Below, in pieces: positions 26,604 through 35,463 of a DNA stretch of 64,000 bases; position 1 is the first letter of the stretch; the number at the start of each line of letters is the position of its first letter. Below the pieces are notes generated by a model. It searched no databases and was not told the DNA's origin. It saw only the letters and a list, made by a program, of their open reading frames with translations. Made by a program: the position numbers and the translations under genes. The stretch is from an uncultured Elusimicrobiales bacterium (lineage in GTDB: Bacteria > Elusimicrobiota > Elusimicrobia > Elusimicrobiales > Elusimicrobiaceae). Location: the NCBI GenBank assembly GCA_944324675.1, contig CALUXE010000003.1:1-64000 (forward strand), in the 5' to 3' direction.

Positions 26604-27794
26604 TTACTCAAGGATTTTGGTAACGACGCCGGCGCCTACCGTCCTGCCGCCTTCCCTTATGGCGAATCTTACTCCCTCTTCCATCGCCACTGGCGTGATC
26701 AACGTTACTTCTATCTCTGCATTGTCGCCGGGCATTATCATGTCGCCCTTGAACTGCAACTCTCCCGTCACGTCCGTCGTCCTAAAGTAGAACTGCGGTT
26801 TGTAGCCCGGTGTTAACGGCGTATGTCTTCCGCCTTCGTCTTTCTTCAAGATATAGACCTGCCCGATAAACTTCTTGTGCGGCGTTATGCTCTTGGGCGC
26901 CGCCAATACCTGGCCTCTCTCTACCTGCTTCTTGTCTATACCTCTAAGCAAGATGCCTACGTTATCGCCAGCTATACCTTCGTCCAGTAATTTCCTGAAC
27001 ATCTCTATGCCCGTCGCTACCGAGGTTAAGGTATCCCTAAACCCGATTATCTCTACCGGATCGCCTACCTTGATGTGGCCTCTCTCTATCCTGCCCGTAG
27101 CTACCGTGCCGCGGCCAGTAATAGAAAATACATCTTCCACCGCCATCAAGAACGGCTTGTCCGTCTCTCTCTTAGGCTCGGGTATCCAAGTGTCCAAAGC
27201 TTCCAATAACTTCTTGATCGCAGGTACGCCGATCTCGCTCTGATCCCCTTCTATCGCCTTCAAAGCGCTTCCGCGGATTATCGGAGTGTTGTCACCGTCA
27301 AATTCATATTTGCTCAAAAGCTCGCGGACTTCCATCTCTACCAAGTCCAGCAATTCAGCTTCTTCCACCAAATCTACTTTGTTCAAAAATACTACCAGCT
27401 TCGGTACGTTTACCTGTTTGGCCAACAATACGTGTTCCTTCGTCTGAGGCATAGGACCGTCTACCGCCGATACTACCAATATCGCACCGTCCATCTGCGC
27501 AGCACCCGTGATCATGTTCTTAATATAGTCAGCGTGCCCCGGGCAGTCTATGTGCGCATAGTGCCTCTTGTCTGATTCGTACTCTACGTGCGATACCGCT
27601 ACCGTTACAATCTTGCTCGCGTCCCTTACTACGCCGCCCTTCGCTATATCGCTGTACGCCATCTCCTTCGATTTGCCTTCGCTCGCCAATACCTTCGTCA
27701 ACGCCGCAGTCAACGTCGTCTTGCCGTGGTCTACGTGACCGATCGTTCCTACGTTTACGTGCGGTTTGTTCCTTGAAAACTTCTCCTTTGCCAT
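26604..27794 (-). CDS. tuf: Elongation factor Tu
   Basis: 396 residues, full length. GTPase motifs are [10 protein letters not shown] (about 19-28), DCPGHADY and NKVDLV, followed by [10 protein letters not shown] and the two beta-barrel domains ending [17 protein letters not shown]. It delivers aminoacyl-tRNA to the ribosome. It follows three tRNA genes, probably in one transcript. GGAGACAAAGACT precedes the ATG. Confidence 0.98.
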   Translation of the reverse strand: MAKEKFSRNKPHVNVGTIGHVDHGKTTLTAALTKVLASEGKSKEMAYSDIAKGGVVRDASKIVTVAVSHVEYESDKRHYAHIDCPGHADYIKNMITGAAQMDGAILVVSAVDGPMPQTKEHVLLAKQVNVPKLVVFLNKVDLVEEAELLDLVEMEVRELLSKYEFDGDNTPIIRGSALKAIEGDQSEIGVPAIKKLLEALDTWIPEPKRETDKPFLMAVEDVFSITGRGTVATGRIERGHIKVGDPVEIIGFRDTLTSVATGIEMFRKLLDEGIAGDNVGILLRGIDKKQVERGQVLAAPKSITPHKKFIGQVYILKKDEGGRHTPLTPGYKPQFYFRTTDVTGELQFKGDMIMPGDNAEIEVTLITPVAMEEGVRFAIREGGRTVGAGVVTKILE

Positions 27795-27831
27795 AGTCTT
27801 TGTCTCCTATATGTTTTTAATTAAATCCGAA

Positions 27832-27904
27832 AGCTGGGAATGGGAATCGAACCCACGACCTTCTCCTTACCATGGAGATGCTCTACCAGCTGAGCTATCC
27901 CAGC
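27832..27904 (-). tRNA. tRNA-Thr (GGT)
   Basis: 73 nt on the minus strand. Acceptor GCTGGGA/TCCCAGC, anticodon arm TCTCC-ATGGTAA-GGAGA with anticodon GGT, and T-arm with GGTTCGATTCC. Discriminator T, no encoded CCA. Third of three tRNAs upstream of tuf. Confidence 0.96.
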
Positions 27905-27924
27905 AAAATTCCACAAATACTTCC

Positions 27925-27995
27925 AGCGGGCGAAGGGAATCGAACCCTCGTCATCAGTTTGGAAAACTGAGGTTCTGCCATTGAACTACGCCCGC
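27925..27995 (-). tRNA. tRNA-Gly (TCC)
   Basis: 71 nt on the minus strand. Acceptor GCGGGCG/CGCCCGC, anticodon loop TTTCCAA with anticodon TCC, and T-arm GAGGGTTCGATTCCCTT. Discriminator T, no encoded CCA. Confidence 0.96.
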
Positions 27996-28066
27996 AATGG
28001 TTCCTTTTATTATATCAAATTAAAGCGCAAAAGACACTTGCCACTATTTACCTGGCATTAAAATGC

Positions 28067-28138
28067 AGGCGCGAGGGAGAATCGAACTCCCGAATAGCAG
28101 TTTTGCAGACTGCCGCCTTACCACTTGGCCATCGCGCC
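28067..28138 (-). tRNA. tRNA-Cys (GCA)
   Basis: 72 nt on the minus strand. Acceptor GGCGCGA/TCGCGCC, anticodon arm GCAGT-CTGCAAA-ACTGC with anticodon GCA, and T-arm CGGGAGTTCGATTCTCCC. No encoded CCA. First gene of the tRNA-tuf-sec-nusG-rpl block. Confidence 0.96.
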
Positions 28139-28163
28139 GTGCATATTCGTCTTTTCTTCAATT

Positions 28164-28192
28164 ATTATATTATAATTCGCGCGCCCTTGCAA
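28164..28192 (-). promoter_or_regulatory. Promoter of the tRNA-Cys/Gly/Thr-tuf block
   Basis: TTGCAA (28187-28192), a 17-nt spacer and a consensus TATAAT (28164-28169) on the minus strand, starting about 20 nt before tRNA-Cys. The -35 box sits just before the galM stop codon. Confidence 0.7.
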
Positions 28193-28199
28193 ACCGTTT

Positions 28200-29261
28200 T
28201 TATAACCAGCCCGCTTTATATACGGTTAAGGACGAGTACTCTCCGCCGGATTTGAGCAGCGTTGAAGGGAAATCCTTATGGTTGGGGCTGTCGGGGAAAT
28301 GCTGCGTTTCCAAACAAAACGCGCCATGCTCCTTATATATTACCCCCCCTTTTCCCCTATCTTTGCCGTTTAAAAAATTGCAGCTGTAAAAATGCACCGA
28401 AGGCTGATTGGTATAAATATCCAGTCTAAGACCGCTATCCTCATTCTCTACAGAGGCCCCCAAAAATAAATTGCGCCCTTTATATTCGTCGCAGACATAG
28501 CTGTGGTCATAACCTCCGCCGATATTAAGCTGCTCGTTCGCCGCTTTTATATCCGCGCCTATGCTCTTTAAGTTCCTGAAATCAAACGGCGTACCCTCCA
28601 CTTTATCCATACGGCCCAAAGGTATCAAATTCTCGTTTAAAGGCAAATAGCGTTCCGCGTTTATCTGTAATTTATGATTTAACACGTCGCTGCCGTGCGC
28701 GCCCAAATTAAAAAACGCGTGATTTGTTATATTGATAATGCCGTCTTGGGAGCATTGGGCGTAAACCTCAAACAGCAAAGCGTTGTCTTCCGTAAGCGTA
28801 TAAGCAACGTTTATCCCAAACTCGCCGGGATAACCGTCCAAGCCGTCAGGCAAAACACATTCCAAAGCCGCGAAATTATCGCCCGTTTCCGTAAAGGACC
28901 AGACTTGCTCGTTAAGGCCTTTAAATCCGCCGTGCAGATGATTATCCCCATTATTCACGCTTAAATTATATTGTTTGCCGCCCAGCTCGAACCTGCCCCG
29001 CGCGATACGCCCGGCATAGCGCCCTATCACGGCGTTAAAATAACGCTCGTTTGAGCTCTTATAGTTTTCCAAACTGTCATGGCCTATTACGATATCGTAA
29101 AGCCCACCCGCTTTGTTGGGGACTAAAAACGATACTATCCTCGCGCCGTAATTGCTTATTTGCACCTTTACGCCTTTTGAATTTTTTAAAGTCGCCAATT
29201 TGCATTCTTTACCGTCAACATACCCCTTAAAGTCTTCCTCTTTCAAAAGCGATGCCGCCAT
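28200..29261 (-). CDS. galM: Aldose 1-epimerase (galactose mutarotase)
   Basis: 353 residues. Conserved NGDNHLHGGFKGLNEQVW (first catalytic His region), NITNHAFFNLG, YDHSYV and the C-terminal ETQHFPDSPN (ligand binding). It interconverts alpha and beta anomers of hexoses. I start at the ATG at 29261 because GGAGG lies 7 nt upstream. A longer frame starting at 29300 has no such site and an unlikely sequence. Single gene, divergent from the structured RNA unit. Its -10 looks like the extended TGCTACAAT at 29282-29287 (minus). Confidence 0.93.
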   Translation of the reverse strand: MAASLLKEEDFKGYVDGKECKLATLKNSKGVKVQISNYGARIVSFLVPNKAGGLYDIVIGHDSLENYKSSNERYFNAVIGRYAGRIARGRFELGGKQYNLSVNNGDNHLHGGFKGLNEQVWSFTETGDNFAALECVLPDGLDGYPGEFGINVAYTLTEDNALLFEVYAQCSQDGIINITNHAFFNLGAHGSDVLNHKLQINAERYLPLNENLIPLGRMDKVEGTPFDFRNLKSIGADIKAANEQLNIGGGYDHSYVCDEYKGRNLFLGASVENEDSGLRLDIYTNQPSVHFYSCNFLNGKDRGKGGVIYKEHGAFCLETQHFPDSPNHKDFPSTLLKSGGEYSSLTVYKAGWL

Positions 29262-29370
29262 AAAACCCTCCGTATATCGGCATTGTAGCATAAAAAACAA
29301 GTTCTTTGCGTGAAATAAGCCGAAATATTCGGCCTTTATTGCCGCTTTTAAAAATTTTCTTTTTTGGGCC

Positions 29371-29398
29371 TTGACATTTCCTTTTTGGGGCGTATTAT
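29371..29398 (+). promoter_or_regulatory. Promoter of the structured RNA unit
   Basis: Perfect TTGACA (29371-29376), a 16-nt spacer and TATTAT (29393-29398; a TTATAT register with spacer 18 is also possible). Transcription would begin at about 29405, exactly where the first long stem starts. Confidence 0.7.
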
Positions 29399-29404
29399 AT
29401 CTTT

Positions 29405-29788
29405 ACGGGCAGTGATAACAAGAGGGTTCTGAGGGAATGGAACCAGTTCTCACTCCTACATAAGGAGACTGCCCGTTTTGAAAATTTACTGTTGTTTGAC
29501 CGGGTGGTGTTTTCCGGCGGTGCGGTGTTATGAGTGTAGACGCTGCGATGACGTGAGGATGCCGGATGCGGACATAAAATCCCCTGAGCGGGTGTGCGCA
29601 TGAGACGGTCGGACAGTAGGGCCTGATACCGAAGAAGGTGTGGTCCGCCGTTATGGGCGGCGAACGCGAAGGAGAAGGTATCTGCGCCGAGGAGAAGGTA
29701 TGGAGGATAGCTCCAGTTGTAAAAGCGGGCGTTAATCGTTTTAAAGGTAATGGATAATTACAAGGCAACGGTTAAGGCCCGCTTTTTT
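29405..29788 (+). ncRNA. Structured noncoding RNA candidate, family unknown
   Basis: About 380 nt with its own promoter and terminator and no plausible protein on either strand. Stems I can draw: a 9-bp closing stem ACGGGCAGT/ACTGCCCGT (29405-29413/29468-29476) enclosing two hairpins (29425-29430/29439-29444; CTCCT/AGGAG 29453-29457/29463-29467), so a three-way junction; 29522-29529/29539-29546; ATGCG/CGCAT with inner ACA/TGT and CCC/GGG pairs (29566-29601); GGAC/GTCC with an inner ATACC/GGTGT hairpin (29611-29646); CCGCC/GGCGG (29645-29649/29656-29660; shares two bases with GTCC); and TGGAG/CTCCA (29701-29715). The sequence GGAGAAGGTA occurs twice 20 nt apart (29671, 29691), with a near copy at 29631. 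I find none of the hallmark sequences of RNase P RNA, tmRNA or SRP RNA. Confidence 0.7.
29721..29788 (+). terminator. Long terminator hairpin of the structured RNA
   Basis: A perfect 10-bp base stem AAAAGCGGGC/GCCCGCTTTT (29721-29730/29777-29786) continues, after one unpaired G on each side, into TTAATCGTT/AACGGTTAA and then GTAAT/ATTAC. It ends in a T run (29783-29788). It is much longer than other terminators here, so it may be part of the functional RNA. Confidence 0.85.
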
Positions 29789-29917
29789 GCGCCCTTTTAA
29801 CAAGATTTTCTCCGCTGTTTTTACCCGCCAAACCACATTTATAAGAGCAAAACACCCAAAGAAAGCATCCTTCATTAAACGGTCAAGCCCGTGCGCCTTC
29901 CTGCCGTTTCCTTAATT

Positions 29918-29947
29918 AAAAAGCCCCGCCGTAAAGCGGGGCTTTTT
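29918..29947. terminator. Bidirectional terminator before the RND operon end
   Basis: GCCCCGC/GCGGGGC (29923-29929/29936-29942) flanked by A and T runs (AAAAA 29918-29922, TTTTT 29943-29947). It works on both strands, ending the tetR-tolC-RND operon and backing up the RNA unit. 29789-29917 holds nothing else I recognise. Confidence 0.9.
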
Positions 29948-29974
29948 GCCTCAACTAAAAACTTTGGCGGGGGG

Positions 29975-32900
29975 CTAAGCCTCCTGCCCGCTTTTCTTCT
30001 GGCGCAGTATCACTCTCTTTACCCATCCGCCGAAATCGTCAAACAGAGTATACGCCACCGGCGCCATAAGCAAAGTTATCAGCAAAGCCAAGGTCTGCCC
30101 GCCGATTATCACTATGGCCAAACTGCGCCTTAACCCGGATCCCGCGCCCGTACCCAATGCCGTAGGTATCATACCGGCGATAATCGTTACGGTCGTCATC
30201 AAAATAGGGCGCAGCCTTACTTTGTTGGCTTCCATTATGGCTTTATATTTGTCGTATCCCGCATGGCGCAGAGTATTGGTATAATCCACCTGCAATATCG
30301 CGTTCTTGCTTACTATACCCATCAACATGAACATTCCCAATAAGCTGAAAATATTCAGCGTTTCCCCGGTGAAAGCCAAAGTAAGCAGCGCAAACGGTAT
30401 CGTAAGCGGTATCGCCGTAAGAACCACGAACGGATGTACATAACTCTCAAACTGGGCCGCCAATATCATATAAATAAACAATATCGCCAAGGCAAATGCC
30501 ATAATGAAGCTTGACAACATCTTGCCCATTTCGCTCGACTGTCCTTCCAAGCCGGAGGTATAGTTCGCCGGCGCATTCAATTCCTTGAAAGCGGCATCTA
30601 TTATGCTTATGGCCTTGTTCATATCCATATTGCCCGAAGTGTTGGCCTCTATCGTAATCTGCCTCTGTCTGTTCATACGATTGATCTGCGAAGGACCAAA
30701 ACCCTGTTCTATCGTAGCCACGCTGTCAAGGCGGACAAGAACGTCCTCCCCGTTTCGCTTGGCCGGGATCATCATAGAAGAGATAACCTCTTTATTGTTC
30801 CTGTAGTCTTCGTCGGCGCGGACTCTTATTTCGTAAAGTTCGTTGCCTTCCTTGTATTTCGATATATCTTCTTCCCCGCCCACCAGCGTACGCAACGTCG
30901 AGGCAATATCGCTTACCTTCACACCCAAGTCGTGCGCTTTATCGCGGTCGATGGAAACCCTATATTCGGGCTTGGCAAAGTCAAAATCCAAATCCAAATC
31001 TATAATGCCGGGGGTGTCCTTCACCTTATCGTACACCGCATTGGCGTAAGACAAAAGTTCGTTCATGTCAGGGCCGGAAATTACATACTGTATCTTGGCC
31101 ATTCCGCCGCCCGGCGATCCGCTGATAACGAACGCCTGGCTCTTTACGTCGTCATATTTAGCTAGGATATTTCTCGTCGCGTCTATATATTCAAATATAG
31201 AGTAGCCTTTGCCTCTCTTTTTTAAGTCTTCCAATTCCAAAATAAAGTATCCCCTGTTAGTTGAAGAACCCGTGTTGACAATACTGTCGGCCGATACGCC
31301 TATTCCCATAAACATTTTGTCTATAAAAGGCATTTGCTTGAGTTCGCCTTCGACCTGCTTCATAAAAGCGTCCATTTGAGGATAACTCGTACCGTCGGGC
31401 GCCTTAAGGTTTATCTGATATTGCCCGGAATCGTCTTCGGGTATGAAGTCAACGCCGACCATTCCGCCCGCCAATATAAATATCGGCGATATAGCCAGAA
31501 GAACAGATAAAACCACCATCAGCAATTTGTGCCCCATAGCGAACTTAAGGCAGGCCATATAAACCTTGTTTATCGCATTGTTGACGCTGTCTACCATCTT
31601 ATCGGCGCGGGACTTGGCGCGCTCCGCCTTCAGAAATTTGCTGCACAGCATAGGCGTCAAAGTCAAAGCTATTACGCCGCTGATCGTGATGGCATAGGCC
31701 ACCGTCAAACCGTAACTCCTTACGAAACGGCCTACAATGCCCGTCATAAAAGCCAGCGGTACGAAAATTACCACCAGCGAAGCCGTCGTCGCTATTACCG
31801 CAAATGATATTTCCCTCGAACCTTCAATAGCGGCCTGCAGCGCGCTCTTGCCGTATTCCTGCATATGGCGGTGTATGTTTTCAAGCATAATAATGGCGTC
31901 GTCGATAACTATACCCACCGCAACAGTCAGCCCCAGCAGCGTCATATTGTTCAAGGTAAAATCGCTTAAATACATCAAAAAGAACGTACCGATAATTGAC
32001 GTCGGTATAGCCATGGCCGATATTACCGTGGAGCGTAAGTCCCCCATGAACATAAACACCACTATCGCCGCCAAAAACGCGCCCACCACCAAATGCTCCA
32101 TTACCGCGAAGAAAGATTCCTCTATATAACCGGAAGTATCCGATATGGTGTAAATCTCCACGCCCTGCGGCAATAAAGGTTTAATCCTTTCAAGCCTTTC
32201 TTTTATAGCGCTTATTACCGCCAAAGTATTTGTGCCCGATTGCTTCTTGATATTTAAGGAAACGCTCCTCTTCCCATTAATATATGTGGCGCTCCTTTCG
32301 TATTCGCCGGAATCTTCCACGCGGCCGATATCGGATATCTTTATAGGCACGCCGTTTACCGTGGCGACTACGATATCGTCAAAACTCTTTACGCTGTCTA
32401 TACGCCCCAAAACTCTCAAATTAAAGTCGTTGGCGACATTTTCCACGCGGCCGCCCGGGATCTCTATATTCTGCTCCACTATCGCCGATTTCACCGCGCC
32501 GACTGAAACGCCCAAAGACGCCAATTTTAAAGGATTGATTATCACGTGTATCTCGCGCTCGCGGCCGCCGACTATATCCACAGACCCTATGCCGCTTACG
32601 TTTTCGATATTTTCCTTAACCTGCTTTTTTGCAAGCTCGGTCAAGCTGATAATATCCATATCGCCCGTTACCACCACGTTCAATATGGCCGCGGCGCCTA
32701 CGTCCAATTTGGATATTACCGGCGAATCAATGCCGTCTGGCAATTCCTTCTCTATCTTGTTTACGTTATCGCGCACTTCCTGCGCGGCGACGTCGGGGTC
32801 CTTTTCCAAATCGAACTTGATTATGATAAAAGAAGCCCCTTCCATCGTTTGGGAAGTTATCGTGTCTATGCCCGATATTACGTTTACCGCTTCTTCCACC

Positions 32901-33157
32901 TCTTTTGTGATCGAAGTTTCTATTTCCTCCGGGCTTGAGCCCTGCAAAGTAGTCTGTACGGTAACGTAAGGGAAATCCACGTCAGGATACATATCCACGC
33001 CCATGCGGCTGTACCCTATAAGCCCCAGAACTATCAACACCAAAGAGAACATCACCGTGGTTACCGGCCTTCTTATAAATAAGGCCGATATGCCGCCGCC
33101 GATATTGCTTTGGCCGTTTTGTTCCTCGCGTTTAATTGTTTCTTTATTTTCTTGCAT
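29975..33157 (-). CDS. RND efflux pump permease (AcrB/MexB/HAE1-like)
   Basis: 1060 residues, full length. The usual RND layout: a first membrane helix (FIRRPVTTVMFSLVLIVLGLIGY), two large periplasmic loops and twelve membrane segments. The proton-relay Asp pair is present in VGIVIDDAIIMLEN (around 405) and the TM10 Lys in GIVSKNAILQVDY. It drives drug or toxic-compound export with the adaptor and TolC-type channel encoded just upstream. Last gene of a tetR-led operon. Substrates unknown. Confidence 0.96.
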   Translation of the reverse strand: MQENKETIKREEQNGQSNIGGGISALFIRRPVTTVMFSLVLIVLGLIGYSRMGVDMYPDVDFPYVTVQTTLQGSSPEEIETSITKEVEEAVNVISGIDTITSQTMEGASFIIIKFDLEKDPDVAAQEVRDNVNKIEKELPDGIDSPVISKLDVGAAAILNVVVTGDMDIISLTELAKKQVKENIENVSGIGSVDIVGGREREIHVIINPLKLASLGVSVGAVKSAIVEQNIEIPGGRVENVANDFNLRVLGRIDSVKSFDDIVVATVNGVPIKISDIGRVEDSGEYERSATYINGKRSVSLNIKKQSGTNTLAVISAIKERLERIKPLLPQGVEIYTISDTSGYIEESFFAVMEHLVVGAFLAAIVVFMFMGDLRSTVISAMAIPTSIIGTFFLMYLSDFTLNNMTLLGLTVAVGIVIDDAIIMLENIHRHMQEYGKSALQAAIEGSREISFAVIATTASLVVIFVPLAFMTGIVGRFVRSYGLTVAYAITISGVIALTLTPMLCSKFLKAERAKSRADKMVDSVNNAINKVYMACLKFAMGHKLLMVVLSVLLAISPIFILAGGMVGVDFIPEDDSGQYQINLKAPDGTSYPQMDAFMKQVEGELKQMPFIDKMFMGIGVSADSIVNTGSSTNRGYFILELEDLKKRGKGYSIFEYIDATRNILAKYDDVKSQAFVISGSPGGGMAKIQYVISGPDMNELLSYANAVYDKVKDTPGIIDLDLDFDFAKPEYRVSIDRDKAHDLGVKVSDIASTLRTLVGGEEDISKYKEGNELYEIRVRADEDYRNNKEVISSMMIPAKRNGEDVLVRLDSVATIEQGFGPSQINRMNRQRQITIEANTSGNMDMNKAISIIDAAFKELNAPANYTSGLEGQSSEMGKMLSSFIMAFALAILFIYMILAAQFESYVHPFVVLTAIPLTIPFALLTLAFTGETLNIFSLLGMFMLMGIVSKNAILQVDYTNTLRHAGYDKYKAIMEANKVRLRPILMTTVTIIAGMIPTALGTGAGSGLRRSLAIVIIGGQTLALLITLLMAPVAYTLFDDFGGWVKRVILRQKKSGQEA

Positions 33158-33168
33158 GGTTATAAGCC

Positions 33169-34065
33169 TTATTTATTTTCTATCTTGATTTTGCTGCCGT
33201 CTTTAATGCCGAAAACGATTTTTATTACTTCCTCGCCTTCCTTAACGCCGGAGACAATCTCGTAAGTGTCGGCTGATTTCAAACCCACCTTCACTTCCCG
33301 TTTTGACACCGTATCGCCGCCTTCGTTCACCACATAGACGTAATCGGCCGTGGTGCCGTCTTCCAAAGTTTCGCTCTGCACGCTGGTAAGTTTAAGCGCG
33401 GGGACGTTTTTCTTCTCGTCCAAGACCAACTTCACTTTGGCAAACATTCCGGACTTTAAAGCGCCGTCGGAATTATCGGCCCTAAGTTCAACCGTTACCA
33501 CCCTGCTTTGCGAATCGACTACCGGGCTTATTTTGTATACTTTCGCCGGGAATTGCCTCTCGCCAAATGCCTCTACCGTAAATTCCGCGCTTTGCCCCAA
33601 ACGTATTTTGCCGATGTATCTTTCGGGAATGTCAACCAAAACGCGGACTTCGTCTTGATTGACCACCAAAGCTACGGGCGTAGTCTTTGTTACGTTCGCG
33701 CCCGGATCCAAATAGGTCTTGCCGATAACTCCGTTAATGGTGGAGGGCACCAAAACCGGTTCGTATACCGCGCCGACTTCGTCGCGCTCTATCAAAGCCA
33801 AATTTTGGTTGCGTTTTACTTTGTCGCCCTCTTTCAATACGTTCTCCAGCAATTTGCCGTCTACCCGCGGGAATATTACCGCCTCCTCCCACGCTTTGAC
33901 GCTTCCGTTTAACAATAAATCGGATTTGACGTCCCTTAAAGTCACCGTTTCCGTTTCTACGGTGAAACGGTCCGTCTCCATCTGCTCCAAAGCGCTCTTG
34001 TCGCTCTTGCCCGAGCACGCGCCCAAAATCACAGCCGATAATATTATAGCCGTTATTTTCTTCAT
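33169..34065 (-). CDS. RND efflux periplasmic adaptor (membrane fusion lipoprotein)
   Basis: 298 residues. The N-terminal lipoprotein signal ends in the lipobox LGAC with Cys17, so it is membrane-anchored. Next come a biotinyl-lipoyl-like and barrel region (VIFPRVDGKLLENVLKEGDKVKRNQNLALIERDEV) and the HlyD/AcrA beta-barrel (VRVLVDIPERYIGKIRLGQSAEFTVEAFG). It is short: the alpha-helical hairpin seems small or missing, as in some RND adaptors. It joins permease and TolC-type channel. Overlaps tolC by 4 nt. Confidence 0.9.
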   Translation of the reverse strand: MKKITAIILSAVILGACSGKSDKSALEQMETDRFTVETETVTLRDVKSDLLLNGSVKAWEEAVIFPRVDGKLLENVLKEGDKVKRNQNLALIERDEVGAVYEPVLVPSTINGVIGKTYLDPGANVTKTTPVALVVNQDEVRVLVDIPERYIGKIRLGQSAEFTVEAFGERQFPAKVYKISPVVDSQSRVVTVELRADNSDGALKSGMFAKVKLVLDEKKNVPALKLTSVQSETLEDGTTADYVYVVNEGGDTVSKREVKVGLKSADTYEIVSGVKEGEEVIKIVFGIKDGSKIKIENK

Positions 34066-35459
34066 ATTTTCGCTACCTCTTTTCCTACTGCATAATTCAA
34101 ATTGGACAGCGCCGTAAAAGCATCGTGTACGGCCTGTACATACTGTAATTCCGCGTCATGCAAAAGCAGGGCGGAATCGTCCAAATCCAAGCGGCTGGCA
34201 AGCCCGTTTCTGTATCTTATATTCGTGCGTTCCAAATTTTTGCGGGCCTCAGCTATCGTGCCTTTCGTGGCCATTATTCTGTTTTTTGCCTCGTTTAAAT
34301 TAAGCCAGCAGCGTTTTACCTCTATCCTGATATTGCGTTCCGTGTCGCGCGCCTGCAAAACGGCTTGGTCATAGGCTAATTCGCGCTGCTTTACCAAAGA
34401 GTCCACTCTAAAACCCTCAAACAACGGTATGCTCACCCTTAAACCGACATTGCTGCCCCAAGAGGAATTGTCGCTTTCCACGGGTATCATTATATGATCG
34501 GAAGTGCCGCTGTAAGATACATTGGCAAATGCCGCTATCGAACCGTAATGATCCGCTTTGGCGATTTTGATATTTTCGTCGGCTATCTGCACATTCAAAT
34601 CCGATATGACAAGCTCGGGACGGTTTTCCTTCGCCATTTTATATAGTTCGTCCAAAGAAGGTATTTCCACCTTTAAAATATCTTTAAGCTGCCATGTAAG
34701 GGAAAGCGGATCCTGCGGATCTTTGTTAAGCACTCGCCTTAAAGTAAGCAGACCAAGTTCATAGCTGTTTTCCGCCTCTATCAAAGGAGGTTCGCTGTTG
34801 GATACTTTTACCTTTTGGTTCAATACGTCCAAATCGCTGGCCAAGCCTTGCTTATATTTGGAAGTGATCTCTTTAAGATGGTCTTTGGCGATATTTAAAT
34901 TCTCCCTCTGTACCTGTATCAAAGCGTGTGAAAGAATTATCCCGAAGCATAAAGTCGTAACCAAATCCTTAATATTGTTGCGGGTTTCCTCAAGCTGCAA
35001 GTATCCGCTTTGGGAAGCGTACCGCGCCGCCTTTATCCCGGCCTTTACCGCCCCCCCTTTCCACAAAATAAGACTGCCCTCCACACTGGCGCTTGCGGCA
35101 TTGTCAAGACTGGTCTTAAAAGAGCCCATGGAAGTTATCATCTCCTGCCCTCTTAAAGCCCTGGTATAACTGCCGCTTGCCGTTATCTGCGGATATACCG
35201 AAGACCAATACTGCCTTACCTGCTGAGCGTAAATCTCGGCGTTTTTGGCTGCTATCTGTATTGTGCTATTGTCTTTCATCGCAATATCCACGGCCTCTTG
35301 CATAGTTATTGCGCCTTCCTTATCGGCGTCTTTAAGAGCAAACAAATCAACCCCGCCGCTCTGCTTCTTTACCCCGCTTGCCGCCGCGCTTAACGGAAGC
35401 GGCACAAGTATGTTTGCCGCCATGCTCAACATAAGAGCAAGGCTTATAGTTCTTTTCAT
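34062..35459 (-). CDS. TolC-family outer membrane efflux channel
   Basis: 465 residues. A Sec signal peptide (about 1-27) is followed by an acidic stretch and two TolC/OEP repeats rich in long helices. Typical segments are EAVDIAMKDNSTIQIAAKNAEIY and LASRLDLDDSALLLHDAELQYVQAVHDAFTALSNLNYAVG. It forms the trimeric outer membrane exit duct. Its presence implies a diderm envelope. It lies 4 nt after tetR and overlaps the adaptor gene by 4 nt. Confidence 0.93.
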   Translation of the reverse strand: MKRTISLALMLSMAANILVPLPLSAAASGVKKQSGGVDLFALKDADKEGAITMQEAVDIAMKDNSTIQIAAKNAEIYAQQVRQYWSSVYPQITASGSYTRALRGQEMITSMGSFKTSLDNAASASVEGSLILWKGGAVKAGIKAARYASQSGYLQLEETRNNIKDLVTTLCFGIILSHALIQVQRENLNIAKDHLKEITSKYKQGLASDLDVLNQKVKVSNSEPPLIEAENSYELGLLTLRRVLNKDPQDPLSLTWQLKDILKVEIPSLDELYKMAKENRPELVISDLNVQIADENIKIAKADHYGSIAAFANVSYSGTSDHIMIPVESDNSSWGSNVGLRVSIPLFEGFRVDSLVKQRELAYDQAVLQARDTERNIRIEVKRCWLNLNEAKNRIMATKGTIAEARKNLERTNIRYRNGLASRLDLDDSALLLHDAELQYVQAVHDAFTALSNLNYAVGKEVAKI

Positions 35460-35463
35460 TAAA

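Noticed and set aside
28013-28066. A possible fourth tRNA between tRNA-Cys and tRNA-Gly
   Set aside because: No cloverleaf can be drawn. Only short AT-rich spacer sequence is present.
29395-29768. Minus-strand open frames across the structured RNA
   Set aside because: Their composition (many Pro, Thr, Ser, His) reflects the GC-rich stems read backwards. There is no start signal, and promoter and terminator point the other way.
29405-29788. Identification of the structured RNA as RNase P RNA, tmRNA, 6S RNA or SRP RNA
   Set aside because: Length would suit RNase P or tmRNA, but their hallmark motifs are missing. 6S lacks this multi-stem layout and SRP RNA needs a GGAAGNA-type apical loop that I do not find.
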